64,000 bases of DNA from Balneola sp. EhC07 (GTDB taxonomy: Bacteria; Bacteroidota; Rhodothermia; Balneolales; Balneolaceae): positions 124,001 through 188,000 of the forward strand of contig NZ_LXYG01000018.1 in the NCBI RefSeq assembly GCF_001650905.1, written 5' to 3'. Below are positions 54,523-64,000 of the stretch, piece after piece. Both the position numbers and the translations under genes were made by a program. The notes under the pieces were generated by a model. It saw only the letters and a list, made by a program, of their open reading frames with translations. It was not told the origin of the DNA and did not search any database. The stretch's first letter is position 1, and every line of letters begins with the position of its first letter.

Positions 54523-54834
54523 TTAATTAACTGAATAGCTCCATCTAAGATCGCCCTGTATATTCTCGGTGCTTCCGGGAATATTACTTCCGTTTTCCTT
54601 TACGGTAAGAACTCCGCTATCTGTATTTGAACCAAAATCTACTATAACATTTAGAATCCCGGATTCTGTAGGAGTAATGGATACAGAATCTGCTCCTCCG
54701 GGTGCCACTGCTTTCGAGTCACCATTTCCATCTGAACTTGTAATAAATAAAAGTGCAGATCCGCTATTAGAACTTGAACATGAAAGTTCAGCAGTAATTG
54801 TACTATTCTTGCTTACGTTTCCTTTATAAGGCAT
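54523..54834 (-). CDS. Small acidic beta-rich protein of unknown function
   Basis: 103 residues with no signal peptide, rich in Ser, Gly, Asp and Thr (TAELSCSSSNSGSALLFI, GGADSVSITPTESGILNVIV). It looks like one immunoglobulin- or lectin-like sandwich but matches no family I recognise. It resembles in size, composition and operon position the small protein at 13964, though I see no sequence identity. Confidence 0.7.
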   Translation of the reverse strand: MPYKGNVSKNSTITAELSCSSSNSGSALLFITSSDGNGDSKAVAPGGADSVSITPTESGILNVIVDFGSNTDSGVLTVKENGSNIPGSTENIQGDLRWSYSVN

Positions 54835-54958
54835 AATAATTGAATTAGTTCATGTTAGTACTTATCAATTAGCAAATTTTATTTCTAACTACATAATTAA
54901 TTGTCTGTTAAAGTTAAATTCTAATATTATTTCTTCATTTATACCTACCAGATGGCGT

Positions 54959-55105
54959 TTTTTAAGGATTCAAAAAAGGCAAAAAATTGGTTATTTAATG
55001 TAGATGAGATCTATCCGATGTAAAAATGTGGTGAAATAATTTAAATTTGAAACGGATATCGTTTATATAGAAAAGCCCGAATCAGAAGAAACGGGCTTTT
55101 AAGAT
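54959..55105 (+). pseudogene. Degenerate C-terminal fragment of a paralogue of the 52657 gene
   Basis: The last 19 codons (FKFETDIVYIEKPESEETGF minus one) are identical in protein to the 52657 gene but differ at synonymous sites, and they retain the terminator hairpin (55071-55100). Further upstream only DEIY and GE survive, with stops and a frame change. The synonymous drift suggests selection once acted on this copy before decay. Confidence 0.65.
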
Positions 55106-55151
55106 TTTTAAGAATCTGAAGTATTTACAGATCCTGAATCAAGTTTAGAAT

Positions 55152-55688
55152 TGTAGATGTTAGCTAATTCGTTTACAAAATTTCTTTATACCAACCTCAA
55201 TATTGCAAGCAGGTCATCCCGTCCGCCAGCTGGCGGATCGGGATCTTATGTAAAGGCTTTTAGTCTGTTCTTGTTTACCATCCTCTTAAGGTATCATACC
55301 AATCCTCCAACTTTGGATTGTTTTGCTTTACCAGATTCCATTTCCATTGTTTATGCCCATTCTTTAGTTGCTTCTCCCTTGCTATATAAGCATCACTTAT
55401 ATTATCGTATTTTTCCGCATATATTTGGAATGGTTAGTCTGTACTTTGAAGTACATAAAGAGCCTTCTCCCAGTTTATGTTTCCACACTCGTGAATGAAT
55501 GTTATTGGTAACTCCGATGTAAATCGTAGTTCTTCGATAGTTAGTAAGAAAGTACACATAGCCTTTGTTCATAGTAAGTAAAACTGTTTCAAGAGCAATT
55601 CCTTGCAAAAATCCCGATCCGCCAGCTGGCGGACGGGATGACCCTATATATTTTACCATTCAAAAACTGTTAGCGAATTACCTAACAT
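55152..55688. mobile_element. MITE-like element, copy 3, carrying a GIY-YIG gene
   Basis: Left terminus 55152-55177 (TGTAGATGTTAGCTAATTCG...) and right terminus 55668-55688. The flanking blocks match the compact copy at 33.4 kb. The central CCGCCAGCTGGCGG palindrome is duplicated here (55223-55236 and 55619-55632), and the ~380 bp between the two hold a nuclease pseudogene. Confidence 0.7.
55275..55572 (-). pseudogene. GIY-YIG nuclease, frameshifted
   Basis: N-terminal half from ATG 55572: NKGYVYFLTNYRRTTIYIGVTNNIHSRVWKHK, the classic GIY-YIG catalytic motif (YVY...YIG, Arg and later residues). The frame breaks near 55440. The other frame continues [20 protein letters not shown]...[15 protein letters not shown] to the stop at 55275, which is the expected C-terminus. 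One indel thus inactivates a ~99-residue UvrC-like small nuclease. It sits between duplicated hairpins inside the MITE-like element. Confidence 0.82.
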
Positions 55689-55707
55689 ATTCAAGAAGAC
55701 AATAAGT

Positions 55708-57951
<2,244 letters not shown>

Positions 57952-58139
57952 TTAAATTTAGTTTAGATCGTTTCCCGCCGGAAAGTCACCCGAAGTTAAA
58001 AATTAATAGGCTAGGAGTTTACGAAAAAAGGAATACAATTAAGAATTTCTCAATGAAGAATTAACATTTGATTTCATTGAAATTGATCATTTATTCATTC
58101 TTAATTCTGAATTGATATTCTTATATAAGCAATGCTTAC

Positions 58140-58859
58140 TTATCTTTTTGATGAAGGATCATCACCACCAAGACCATTACCGTCAATCCAATCAATTTGC
58201 ACCCATTTGTAGAAAAGCCAGATTAGTTTTTCTTCACGAAATAGCCAAACATCACTTCCTACTGCGATGACAAAAAGTTCTTGTTCTACATACCATGGAT
58301 ATAAATCTATTATTTCCTCATCAAATGAAATAACCCTATTACCAAAAACAATGCAGTGTACTTCTTTAGAGAATTCATAATACTCACAGTTACCTCCAAT
58401 CTTACCTCTAAATGGTAATGCTTCAATGGAATCCGATACAGAGTCTACAATTTGTTTAAAGTATTCATTTAAAAGCGTATAAGTATTTTCGGGACTTATT
58501 TTATTAATAGAGTCTAAATCTGTATTTAAAATCTTGTTTACAGCGCTGAGATCTAATGTAAACTTTTCTTGTTTTATTACTTCTGAGCTGTTAGTCTCAA
58601 AATCTCTTTTTCCATTCTTGTCTATAAATGTTTGAAAGACTGGATACTTTTTATTTTGAAACTTAAAAGTGGAGTCTAATTGTAGATCACTAACCAGTTG
58701 AAATTCTAATTTTAGATCGTATGGGTTTTCAAATTCAGTTTTCATCATCTCTGAAATATTCCGTTCTCTTAAACTTTTCTTTCCGATCAAAAAGTAGGTG
58801 ATCAGGTTTAACAGAAGTAAAGAGAGTAAAATTAAAAGAGTATATCGAATGACTTTCAT
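58140..58859 (-). CDS. Hypothetical membrane-anchored protein
   Basis: 239 residues with one N-terminal membrane helix (LLILLSLLLLNLITYFLIG) and a large, charged extracytoplasmic part with two cysteines in NCEYYEFSKEVHCIVFG that could form a disulfide. No domain recognised. It stands alone between icd and a divergent small membrane protein. Confidence 0.7.
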   Translation of the reverse strand: MKVIRYTLLILLSLLLLNLITYFLIGKKSLRERNISEMMKTEFENPYDLKLEFQLVSDLQLDSTFKFQNKKYPVFQTFIDKNGKRDFETNSSEVIKQEKFTLDLSAVNKILNTDLDSINKISPENTYTLLNEYFKQIVDSVSDSIEALPFRGKIGGNCEYYEFSKEVHCIVFGNRVISFDEEIIDLYPWYVEQELFVIAVGSDVWLFREEKLIWLFYKWVQIDWIDGNGLGGDDPSSKR

Positions 58860-59005
58860 ATCTCATTATAACAGATTTAGGATCAAAAACTCATATGAAA
58901 TCTCATTGATTCATTCCTAATTCTTTCATTCCTAATTATTATATTGGCAATGATTAGCGGAGGTACTCCGTTGGTTTCAAAAAGGTTAATTTAACTTCCA
59001 GAGCC

Positions 59006-59221
59006 ATGATCAGACCCATGTTCGGTTTCCGTCCGAAGCCAAAAAAATTCGATTTACCATTCAGATACCACGATCCTGAAAAGGAACAGCGTGAAGACGA
59101 AAGAAGAAAACGCCGTATCAAATTTCAAACACACAACAGAGTTAAGCCAAAGCAAAATGTTAAAGTTCTGGCCTTAGCTTTACTGCTTTCATTAGTGGTT
59201 TATATCATTACACTTTTATAG
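59006..59221 (+). CDS. Small basic tail-anchored protein upstream of mutL
   Basis: 71 residues. A very basic N-terminus (RPKPKKFDLPFRYHDPEKEQ, ERRKRRIKFQ) is followed by a single C-terminal helix (VLALALLLSLVVYIITLL). It is unrecognised but has the look of a real gene: tight spacing, 11 bp before mutL and same strand. The purpose of its co-expression with mutL is unknown. Confidence 0.6.
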   Translation: MIRPMFGFRPKPKKFDLPFRYHDPEKEQREDERRKRRIKFQTHNRVKPKQNVKVLALALLLSLVVYIITLL

Positions 59222-59232
59222 GATTTATTTAG

Positions 59233-61062
59233 TTGAACGAAACGAAGGAAAGCACTTCAGTTATACATCAGTTACCACCGGAAATCAGTAACAAGATTGC
59301 TGCAGGTGAAGTTATACAAAGACCGGCTTCCGTAGTTAAGGAGTTATTGGATAATGCCGTTGATGCCGGATCGGATGAGATTAAAATAATTATTGAACAA
59401 GCAGGCAGAACGCTCATTCAAGTGATTGATAACGGTTGTGGAATGAGTGAAGAAGATCTTCCGCTTTGTTTTGAACGTCATGCAACTTCAAAGATAAACA
59501 CGGTTGATGATCTTTTTAAGATCAGAACGCTGGGATTTCGGGGCGAGGCAATGGCTTCCATCGCTTCCGTTTCTCAAGTTACTGTCAGATCAAAAAGAGC
59601 AGAAGATGATAACGGCTGGGAGTTTGAAGTTGACGGTGGCGATGAAAAGGAGATCAAACCGGTAGCTACTCCCGATGGAACTTCTTTTTCGATAAGAAAT
59701 CTGTTTTTTAATGTCCCGGCCAGACGTCAGTTTTTGAAAACTGATGTAACAGAGCTTCGTCATATTCTCAGGACGGTTCAATATGCAGCTCTTGCAAATA
59801 CAAATGTGGCATTTCAGGTTGTAGCTGATGGTGAAGAGATCTACAATCTTCCGGTTCAATCACTCAAAGAAAGAGTGTCAGCTATATTCGGAGCTCCTTA
59901 TAAAGCAAGTTTGATCGAGTTTGGGGAAGAAACCAGCTATGTAAAGATCTTTGGATTTGCTTCTGATCCGAAACTGGCTAAAAAAAGCAGGGGAGAGCAA
60001 TTTCTTTTTGTAAACGGAAGACCATTTCAGCATCGCTATCTTACTCATGTGCTACTCAGTTTGTATGATGCCTGGACTAAGAATAATGAGTATCCGTTTT
60101 ATGCTTTATTCTTTGAAATAGATCCTTCTAAAGTTGATGTGAACGTTCATCCTTCTAAAATGGAAGTTAAATTTGAGGATGAAAGAAGTGTAATTCAGCT
60201 TGCACGTTCGGTAGTAAACCGTTCTCTGAACGAACATTTTATGGTTCCTAATATCCAAAGAGAAGAAAGCACCTTTCTCGGCGATAACGAAAGCAAAGGA
60301 TTTGATTCCGGCTTTAGTTTTAATCAGAAGAAGGATGTTCGTCAAAGTGAGTCCGGATTTCATATTCCATCCAGAATTAACCGAAATCCTGCAAAGGGCA
60401 GAGGAGACGAATTTGGCGAGATGTTGTATGGTCAATCTTCTTCATCAGAACAAACTTTCAGTTCCGGAGACTTCAGATCTGAAGATAGTAAACCAAGTGA
60501 TAATCATGGATTTTTCCAACTTCATAATGCATATATCATTACTCAGACGCGTACAGGAGTTTGTGTTATTGATCAGCATTTGGCCCATAAACGCATCATC
60601 TTTGAAAAAGCGATAACTGCTACTGAATCTGCTCTTCCAAGTACACAGCAGCTTTTATTTGCTCAAACGATGGAATTGTCAGCAAGTGATTACACTTTGT
60701 TGAAAGAATTACATCCGATCTTACAAAGAATGGGTTTTTCTGTTCAAATGTTGAGTGGAAATACGGCTATGATCAACGGTGTCCCGGCCGACATTGAGAT
60801 CGGAAATGAACAAGAAGTACTGATCTCTATGCTTCATCAGTATCAGGATCTTGGAAAGAAAATGAATCTGGAAGCCAGAGATAAATTAGCAATTTCATTT
60901 GCATCCAAAGCGGCAATTCCAAGAGGTAAAGAGCTGGATATCAAAGAAATGGAAGCATTGGTAGATCAATTGTTTGCATGCGATCAACCTTATCTGGATC
61001 CTTTGAAAAAGCCCACAATCGTTTATCTTTCGCTGGATGAAATACAGTCACGGTTTAGATGA
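59233..61062 (+). CDS. mutL: DNA mismatch repair protein MutL
   Basis: 609 residues. The N-terminal GHKL ATPase is complete (LPPEISNKIAAGEVIQRPASVVKELLDNA, DNGCGM, ATSKI, LGFRGEAMASI). The C-terminal dimerisation domain lacks usual endonuclease motifs: the DQHA-x2-E-x4-E motif reads DQHLAHKRIIFE and the CPHGRP motif reads CDQPYLDPLKKP. It is probably nicking-deficient, as I recall for several Bacteroidota MutLs. It starts at TTG 59233. Confidence 0.94.
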   Translation: MNETKESTSVIHQLPPEISNKIAAGEVIQRPASVVKELLDNAVDAGSDEIKIIIEQAGRTLIQVIDNGCGMSEEDLPLCFERHATSKINTVDDLFKIRTLGFRGEAMASIASVSQVTVRSKRAEDDNGWEFEVDGGDEKEIKPVATPDGTSFSIRNLFFNVPARRQFLKTDVTELRHILRTVQYAALANTNVAFQVVADGEEIYNLPVQSLKERVSAIFGAPYKASLIEFGEETSYVKIFGFASDPKLAKKSRGEQFLFVNGRPFQHRYLTHVLLSLYDAWTKNNEYPFYALFFEIDPSKVDVNVHPSKMEVKFEDERSVIQLARSVVNRSLNEHFMVPNIQREESTFLGDNESKGFDSGFSFNQKKDVRQSESGFHIPSRINRNPAKGRGDEFGEMLYGQSSSSEQTFSSGDFRSEDSKPSDNHGFFQLHNAYIITQTRTGVCVIDQHLAHKRIIFEKAITATESALPSTQQLLFAQTMELSASDYTLLKELHPILQRMGFSVQMLSGNTAMINGVPADIEIGNEQEVLISMLHQYQDLGKKMNLEARDKLAISFASKAAIPRGKELDIKEMEALVDQLFACDQPYLDPLKKPTIVYLSLDEIQSRFR

Positions 61063-61791
61063 TAATTTGTTCTAAGTTATCTTACGGCGAATGCATCAGA
61101 TACTAGCCATTAATTCTGTTTCTGTACTCTATCTGATATACTGATTCATTAACGGTATTAATATTTATTGCCTAAGTTAAAAATCGCCCTTAGTATTTAA
61201 GACGGAGAAGAGAGCATGATCCGGATGCGTCTGCGAAGCAGGAATAATCCTTTCTGGTGAAGAGTCTAATAATTATCTCAGCACGTACGAAAACCTTTAG
61301 GATTATTCAGCGTAGGATCAGTGAACCCGTCTTAAATACTTCGGCTTGATCTTTTCCTACTTTTGTATCAAGACAAAAGTAGGTAACCATGATCTAAACC
61401 AAACCAAAAATAAGGTTTCAATTCCTTCGTACTATGTACTTTTGTACCGACAAAAGTACCAAAAGCTCCCGACAAGAATTATTGGCGCGAACTCCATTGC
61501 ATCGACTAATCATTACAAAAGGTCTACGAACGTATGATATATATTCAATAATCAGCCAGAAGTGTAATGATTGCTCCTTTGGAGCCGTCGATTTCATTGC
61601 ATTCTTGGCTCGCCAATAATTCTAAAGGTCGGTGTGGTGGAGGCTTTATCTTGAAATCGTCAGGATTATTTACAGAACAATTTTTGTAAGTGAATTATCT
61701 AACTTCTACAGGAATGACTATTTGAAGACTAAGAAGACAGATAGGAATTTCTTATACTTGGCTTCTCTGGAATTTAGCTACTATTCTATAA
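61063..61791. other. Intergenic region, ~730 bp, with MITE-like copy 4
   Basis: No gene seen; the small reading frames here are repeat-derived. The left 270 bp show nothing clear. The remainder is the repeat element listed next, with hairpins. Confidence 0.6.
61337..61710. mobile_element. MITE-like element, copy 4
   Basis: Shares blocks with copy 1 at 17.5-18 kb: ATACTTCGG(C/T)TTGATCTTTT, a GTACTTTTGT/AAAAGTAC hairpin (61436-61459) followed by CAAAAGCTCCCGACAAGAAT, and a block ending in the right terminus at 61685-61710 (complement of TGTAGAAGTTAG). A left terminus was not found. An extra CCTACTTTTGT/ACAAAAGTAGG-like hairpin lies at 61356-61383. Confidence 0.65.
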
Positions 61792-62898
61792 ATGAATATT
61801 CTTGCAATTGAACCTTTTTACAGTGGATCTCACAAAGCCTTTTTAAAGGGACTGATTGAGCATTCAAGTCATACAATCATTCCCATCAAGCTGAATTATA
61901 AAGGGTGGAAATGGCGAATGCATGGAGATTCAGTTACACTTGCAGAGCTAACCAGACAGGTAGAGGAAGATATAGATCTGTTGATGGTGAGTAGCATGAC
62001 GAACCTGCCGGCTTTTATTGCGCTTACAAATCCCAGATTCTCTCATACTCCAAAGATCATGTATATGCATGATAATCAGTTTACCAGACCTATTCCGGAA
62101 GGAGAGAGCCGCGACCTTACCTTTTGCTATATAAACTATTTGAGTATGCTTGTAGCTGATAAATTGGTCTTTACTTCTCAGTTCCATATTGATGATCTGA
62201 TGGAGGCGTTACCGAAGTTTTTGGATAATTATCCTGATGACAAACATTACAATACCGTAGAGCAGATCAGAGAAAAAAGTATAGTTTTACAGCCCGGTTT
62301 AGACCTGAAGAGCTTTAACGAACAAGCTGATACCCGGTTGAAGAATGAAAATCCGGTTATTGTTTGGAATCAACGTTGGCAGTTTGATAGAAACCCGGCC
62401 ATGTTCTTCAGAGTGTTGAACAGGTTGAATGATATTGACTTAAAATTCGATCTGATATTAGCAGGAGATACCAAACACGAGAAGCCGGAAGAATTTGAAA
62501 AGGCCTGGCAGCGATATGGAACTCACATTACTCATTTCGGTTATGTAGACGACAAAGAAAACTACAGCAAGTTACTTCATTCGGGAGATATTGTAGTTTC
62601 AACAGCGAGTTATGAATTTTTTTGCACGCCGATTTTAGAAGCTATTTATTGTGGATGTCACCCATTTGTGCCTAATGCTCTTCATTATCCCGAATTGATA
62701 CCCGAATCGCTTCACAGTCCTCTTTTACATGCTCCGGTTCTTTATAACGATGAAGATGCTTTATTCAAACATATGAAGGATCTCTTGACCGGAAAGACCA
62801 AGCCACTTCCAAAATCTTCTCTTCAGAATATTAATAAACATTTGGACTGGAGCAGAAAGATCAAAGATTATGATAAGTTGTTTGAAGAAATGATCTGA
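61792..62898 (+). CDS. Probable tRNA-queuosine alpha-mannosyltransferase (DUF3524 family)
   Basis: 368 residues. The N-terminal domain (MNILAIEPFYSGSHKAFL, LNYKGWKWRMHGDS) matches the DUF3524/QTMAN family, followed by a GT-B glycosyltransferase C-terminal half (VIVWNQRWQFDRNPAMFFR, HFGYVDDKENYSKLL, STASYEFFCTPILEAIYCG). Homologues add mannose to queuosine in tRNA-Asp. The presence of queG 15 kb away in the same window is consistent with queuosine synthesis. Function is inferred from family membership. Confidence 0.85.
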   Translation: MNILAIEPFYSGSHKAFLKGLIEHSSHTIIPIKLNYKGWKWRMHGDSVTLAELTRQVEEDIDLLMVSSMTNLPAFIALTNPRFSHTPKIMYMHDNQFTRPIPEGESRDLTFCYINYLSMLVADKLVFTSQFHIDDLMEALPKFLDNYPDDKHYNTVEQIREKSIVLQPGLDLKSFNEQADTRLKNENPVIVWNQRWQFDRNPAMFFRVLNRLNDIDLKFDLILAGDTKHEKPEEFEKAWQRYGTHITHFGYVDDKENYSKLLHSGDIVVSTASYEFFCTPILEAIYCGCHPFVPNALHYPELIPESLHSPLLHAPVLYNDEDALFKHMKDLLTGKTKPLPKSSLQNINKHLDWSRKIKDYDKLFEEMI

Positions 62899-64000
62899 TC
62901 AAAGCTGATCAATGAACTCTACGATCAGCTTAAAATAATCTTCAAACTCAGTAAGTGGTAATGTTTCAGGTCTGTCATAAACATCATGATAGGCTTGAAT
63001 ACCACCCAATGTATAAATGTAGAATCCGGGAACATCTTGCTGGTCAAACATACAATGATCGCTGTTACAAGCCGCTCCTCTTATTTTGATGTTGGGAAGC
63101 AGATCCAACTCTTCATTAATCTGAACCAGTTCATCAAATTGTTTTCTGTATACAGAACCATTTACAACCTGTATACCTTCATCTCCGGTTCCGGCAAGAT
63201 CAAAATTCATGAGAAACTTTATTTCTGAAAGAGGGAAGAGAGGATTTTCAGTGAAATATTTAGAACCGATCAATCCCAGCTCTTCAGCTCCGAAAGCTAT
63301 AAATACTGTGTTATAATTCGGCTTGTTTTCTGAGTAGTGTTTAGCCAAACTTAGAAGCATAGCTGTTCCGCTTGCGTTGTCGTTTGCACCGTTAAAAGAA
63401 GCCTGAGGGCCTAACTTCCCCAAATGATCGTAATGAGCTATAAATACAATAGTGGAGTCCGTGTTTTTACCTTGCACATATCCGATCACATTCTGAGTTT
63501 GATACTTTTTGATAAAAGAACTCTTTATATCCAGCTTCAGAGACTTTAAAGAACCATTTAACGAATCGGAATGAATAATGATGGTAGGTTTAGGATGTTG
63601 TCTGACGGAGCCTGCCCATGTCAACTTATCGTTGGTGAGTATGATCGTTCCTTTGGATGGATTTTGTGGATGATACTTCAAAAAGTTGATCACTCCATTT
63701 AACTGCTCGTTTTGTTCTTTACTGAAATTAGATTTATCAAAAGGCAGAACAGCGATCAATTGTCCGGAAGAAACTCTGAGTTTGTTAACAAATTTAGCAT
63801 TATCCAGAATTTCATCTGCAGTCACAGTCATAACATCGAATGAACCCTTGAGAGAAGGAGAACCCGGATCCAATAAATAATCTTTTCCGGCTTCAAGCTC
63901 TTTTCCATTCACAATTACAGATTGTCGATCAGGAAAAGTATTTACAGAAGTTTCGAATTCCTGATAAAAACTACCATTGAATACCTGTAATCCAAACTTT
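62899..64000 (-). CDS. M28-family zinc peptidase (5' end beyond the window)
   Basis: The reading frame stays open to the right edge (it begins KFGLQVFNGSFYQEFE within the window), so the GTG at 63912 is not the true start. A PA-like domain precedes the peptidase core. Zinc motifs are IAHYDHLG, GANDNASGTAML, FGAEELGLIGS, FDLAG and CNSDHCMF. It is probably a secreted aminopeptidase, and convergent with the mannosyltransferase gene. Confidence 0.88.
   Translation of the reverse strand, partial: KFGLQVFNGSFYQEFETSVNTFPDRQSVIVNGKELEAGKDYLLDPGSPSLKGSFDVMTVTADEILDNAKFVNKLRVSSGQLIAVLPFDKSNFSKEQNEQLNGVINFLKYHPQNPSKGTIILTNDKLTWAGSVRQHPKPTIIIHSDSLNGSLKSLKLDIKSSFIKKYQTQNVIGYVQGKNTDSTIVFIAHYDHLGKLGPQASFNGANDNASGTAMLLSLAKHYSENKPNYNTVFIAFGAEELGLIGSKYFTENPLFPLSEIKFLMNFDLAGTGDEGIQVVNGSVYRKQFDELVQINEELDLLPNIKIRGAACNSDHCMFDQQDVPGFYIYTLGGIQAYHDVYDRPETLPLTEFEDYFKLIVEFIDQL

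Larger units (their letters stand above)
54835..55707. other. Intergenic region with gene fragment and MITE-like copy 3
   Basis: No intact gene. It holds, left to right, AT-rich sequence, a degenerate copy of the 3' end of the 52657 gene with its terminator, and the MITE-like element carrying a broken GIY-YIG gene. Confidence 0.6.

Noticed and set aside
55157-55498. 113-residue open frame on the plus strand
   Set aside because: It runs antisense to the GIY-YIG pseudogene and through the element hairpins.
61346-61619. Two ~60-residue open frames
   Set aside because: Both fall within MITE-like copy 4 and contain its hairpins; no start signals and no likely product.

Overview
The window is 64 kb of a moderately AT-rich bacterial chromosome from the FCB (Bacteroidota-like) group. 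I would place it nearest Balneolota. This is inferred from gene content: a GWxTD-domain protein, DUF2795, a monomeric NADP isocitrate dehydrogenase, a CrtI-type carotenoid desaturase, a THUMP-like methyltransferase, M28 peptidase lipoproteins and Bacteroidota-like -7 boxes. No rRNA, tRNA, CRISPR array or prophage was seen.

Layout. 0-3.7 kb: deoxynucleoside catabolism operon on the minus strand (deoC, a REP-associated Y1 transposase wedged in, a canonical aldehyde dehydrogenase and a degenerate ALDH partner). 3.9-13.1 kb: single genes (DUF1761, a TolB-like lipoprotein with a probable ATT start, an M50-like protein, a family 2 glycosyltransferase, a phosphoesterase, serA, a class C beta-lactamase-like lipoprotein, a methyltransferase, an ABC1/UbiB kinase). 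13.1-17.4 kb: a regulatory locus (small acidic protein, TPR histidine kinase, LuxR-type response regulator) preceded by two nested inverted repeats. 18-22.7 kb: membrane proteins, M28 peptidase, beta-lactamase-like protein and a LytS/LytTR pair. 22.7-24.7 kb: two lipoprotein genes, each followed by a copy of a ~220-bp repeat.

24.8-30.4 kb is the most unusual region. It is a run of nine short genes, all on the minus strand, separated by ~90-125-bp imperfect palindromes with the architecture of integron attC sites. No integrase gene lies anywhere in the window, so this is a CALIN (attC cluster lacking an integrase) or the distal part of a sedentary chromosomal integron. Cargo includes a CdiI-like immunity protein, two other small cytosolic proteins of immunity-like type, a SIMPL-domain protein and several secreted or lipoproteins. 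Several attC sites are visibly decaying, one of them collapsed to a 20-bp palindrome, and one cassette gene is frameshifted at a T9 tract.

30.5-64 kb is mostly housekeeping: carotenoid desaturase, RlmD, cyclic-nucleotide-binding protein, BamA/TamA-like barrel, TatA, GatA, PrmA, Ppx/GppA, an ECF-like sigma factor, QueG, FtsE, PdxA, a biotin-dependent carboxylase subunit, isocitrate dehydrogenase, MutL, a probable queuosine mannosyltransferase and an M28 peptidase running off the right edge. A secreted-protein gene at 45.2 kb is frameshifted exactly at a threefold 8-bp tandem repeat, which suggests a phase-variable locus.

A dispersed family of MITE-like elements with ~26-bp terminal inverted repeats occurs at 17.5, 33.4, 55.2 and 61.7 kb. 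The 55-kb copy carries a frameshifted GIY-YIG nuclease gene between duplicated hairpins. Three REP-like hairpins lie at 32.1 kb, and the REP transposase gene itself contains a perfect 32-bp palindrome.
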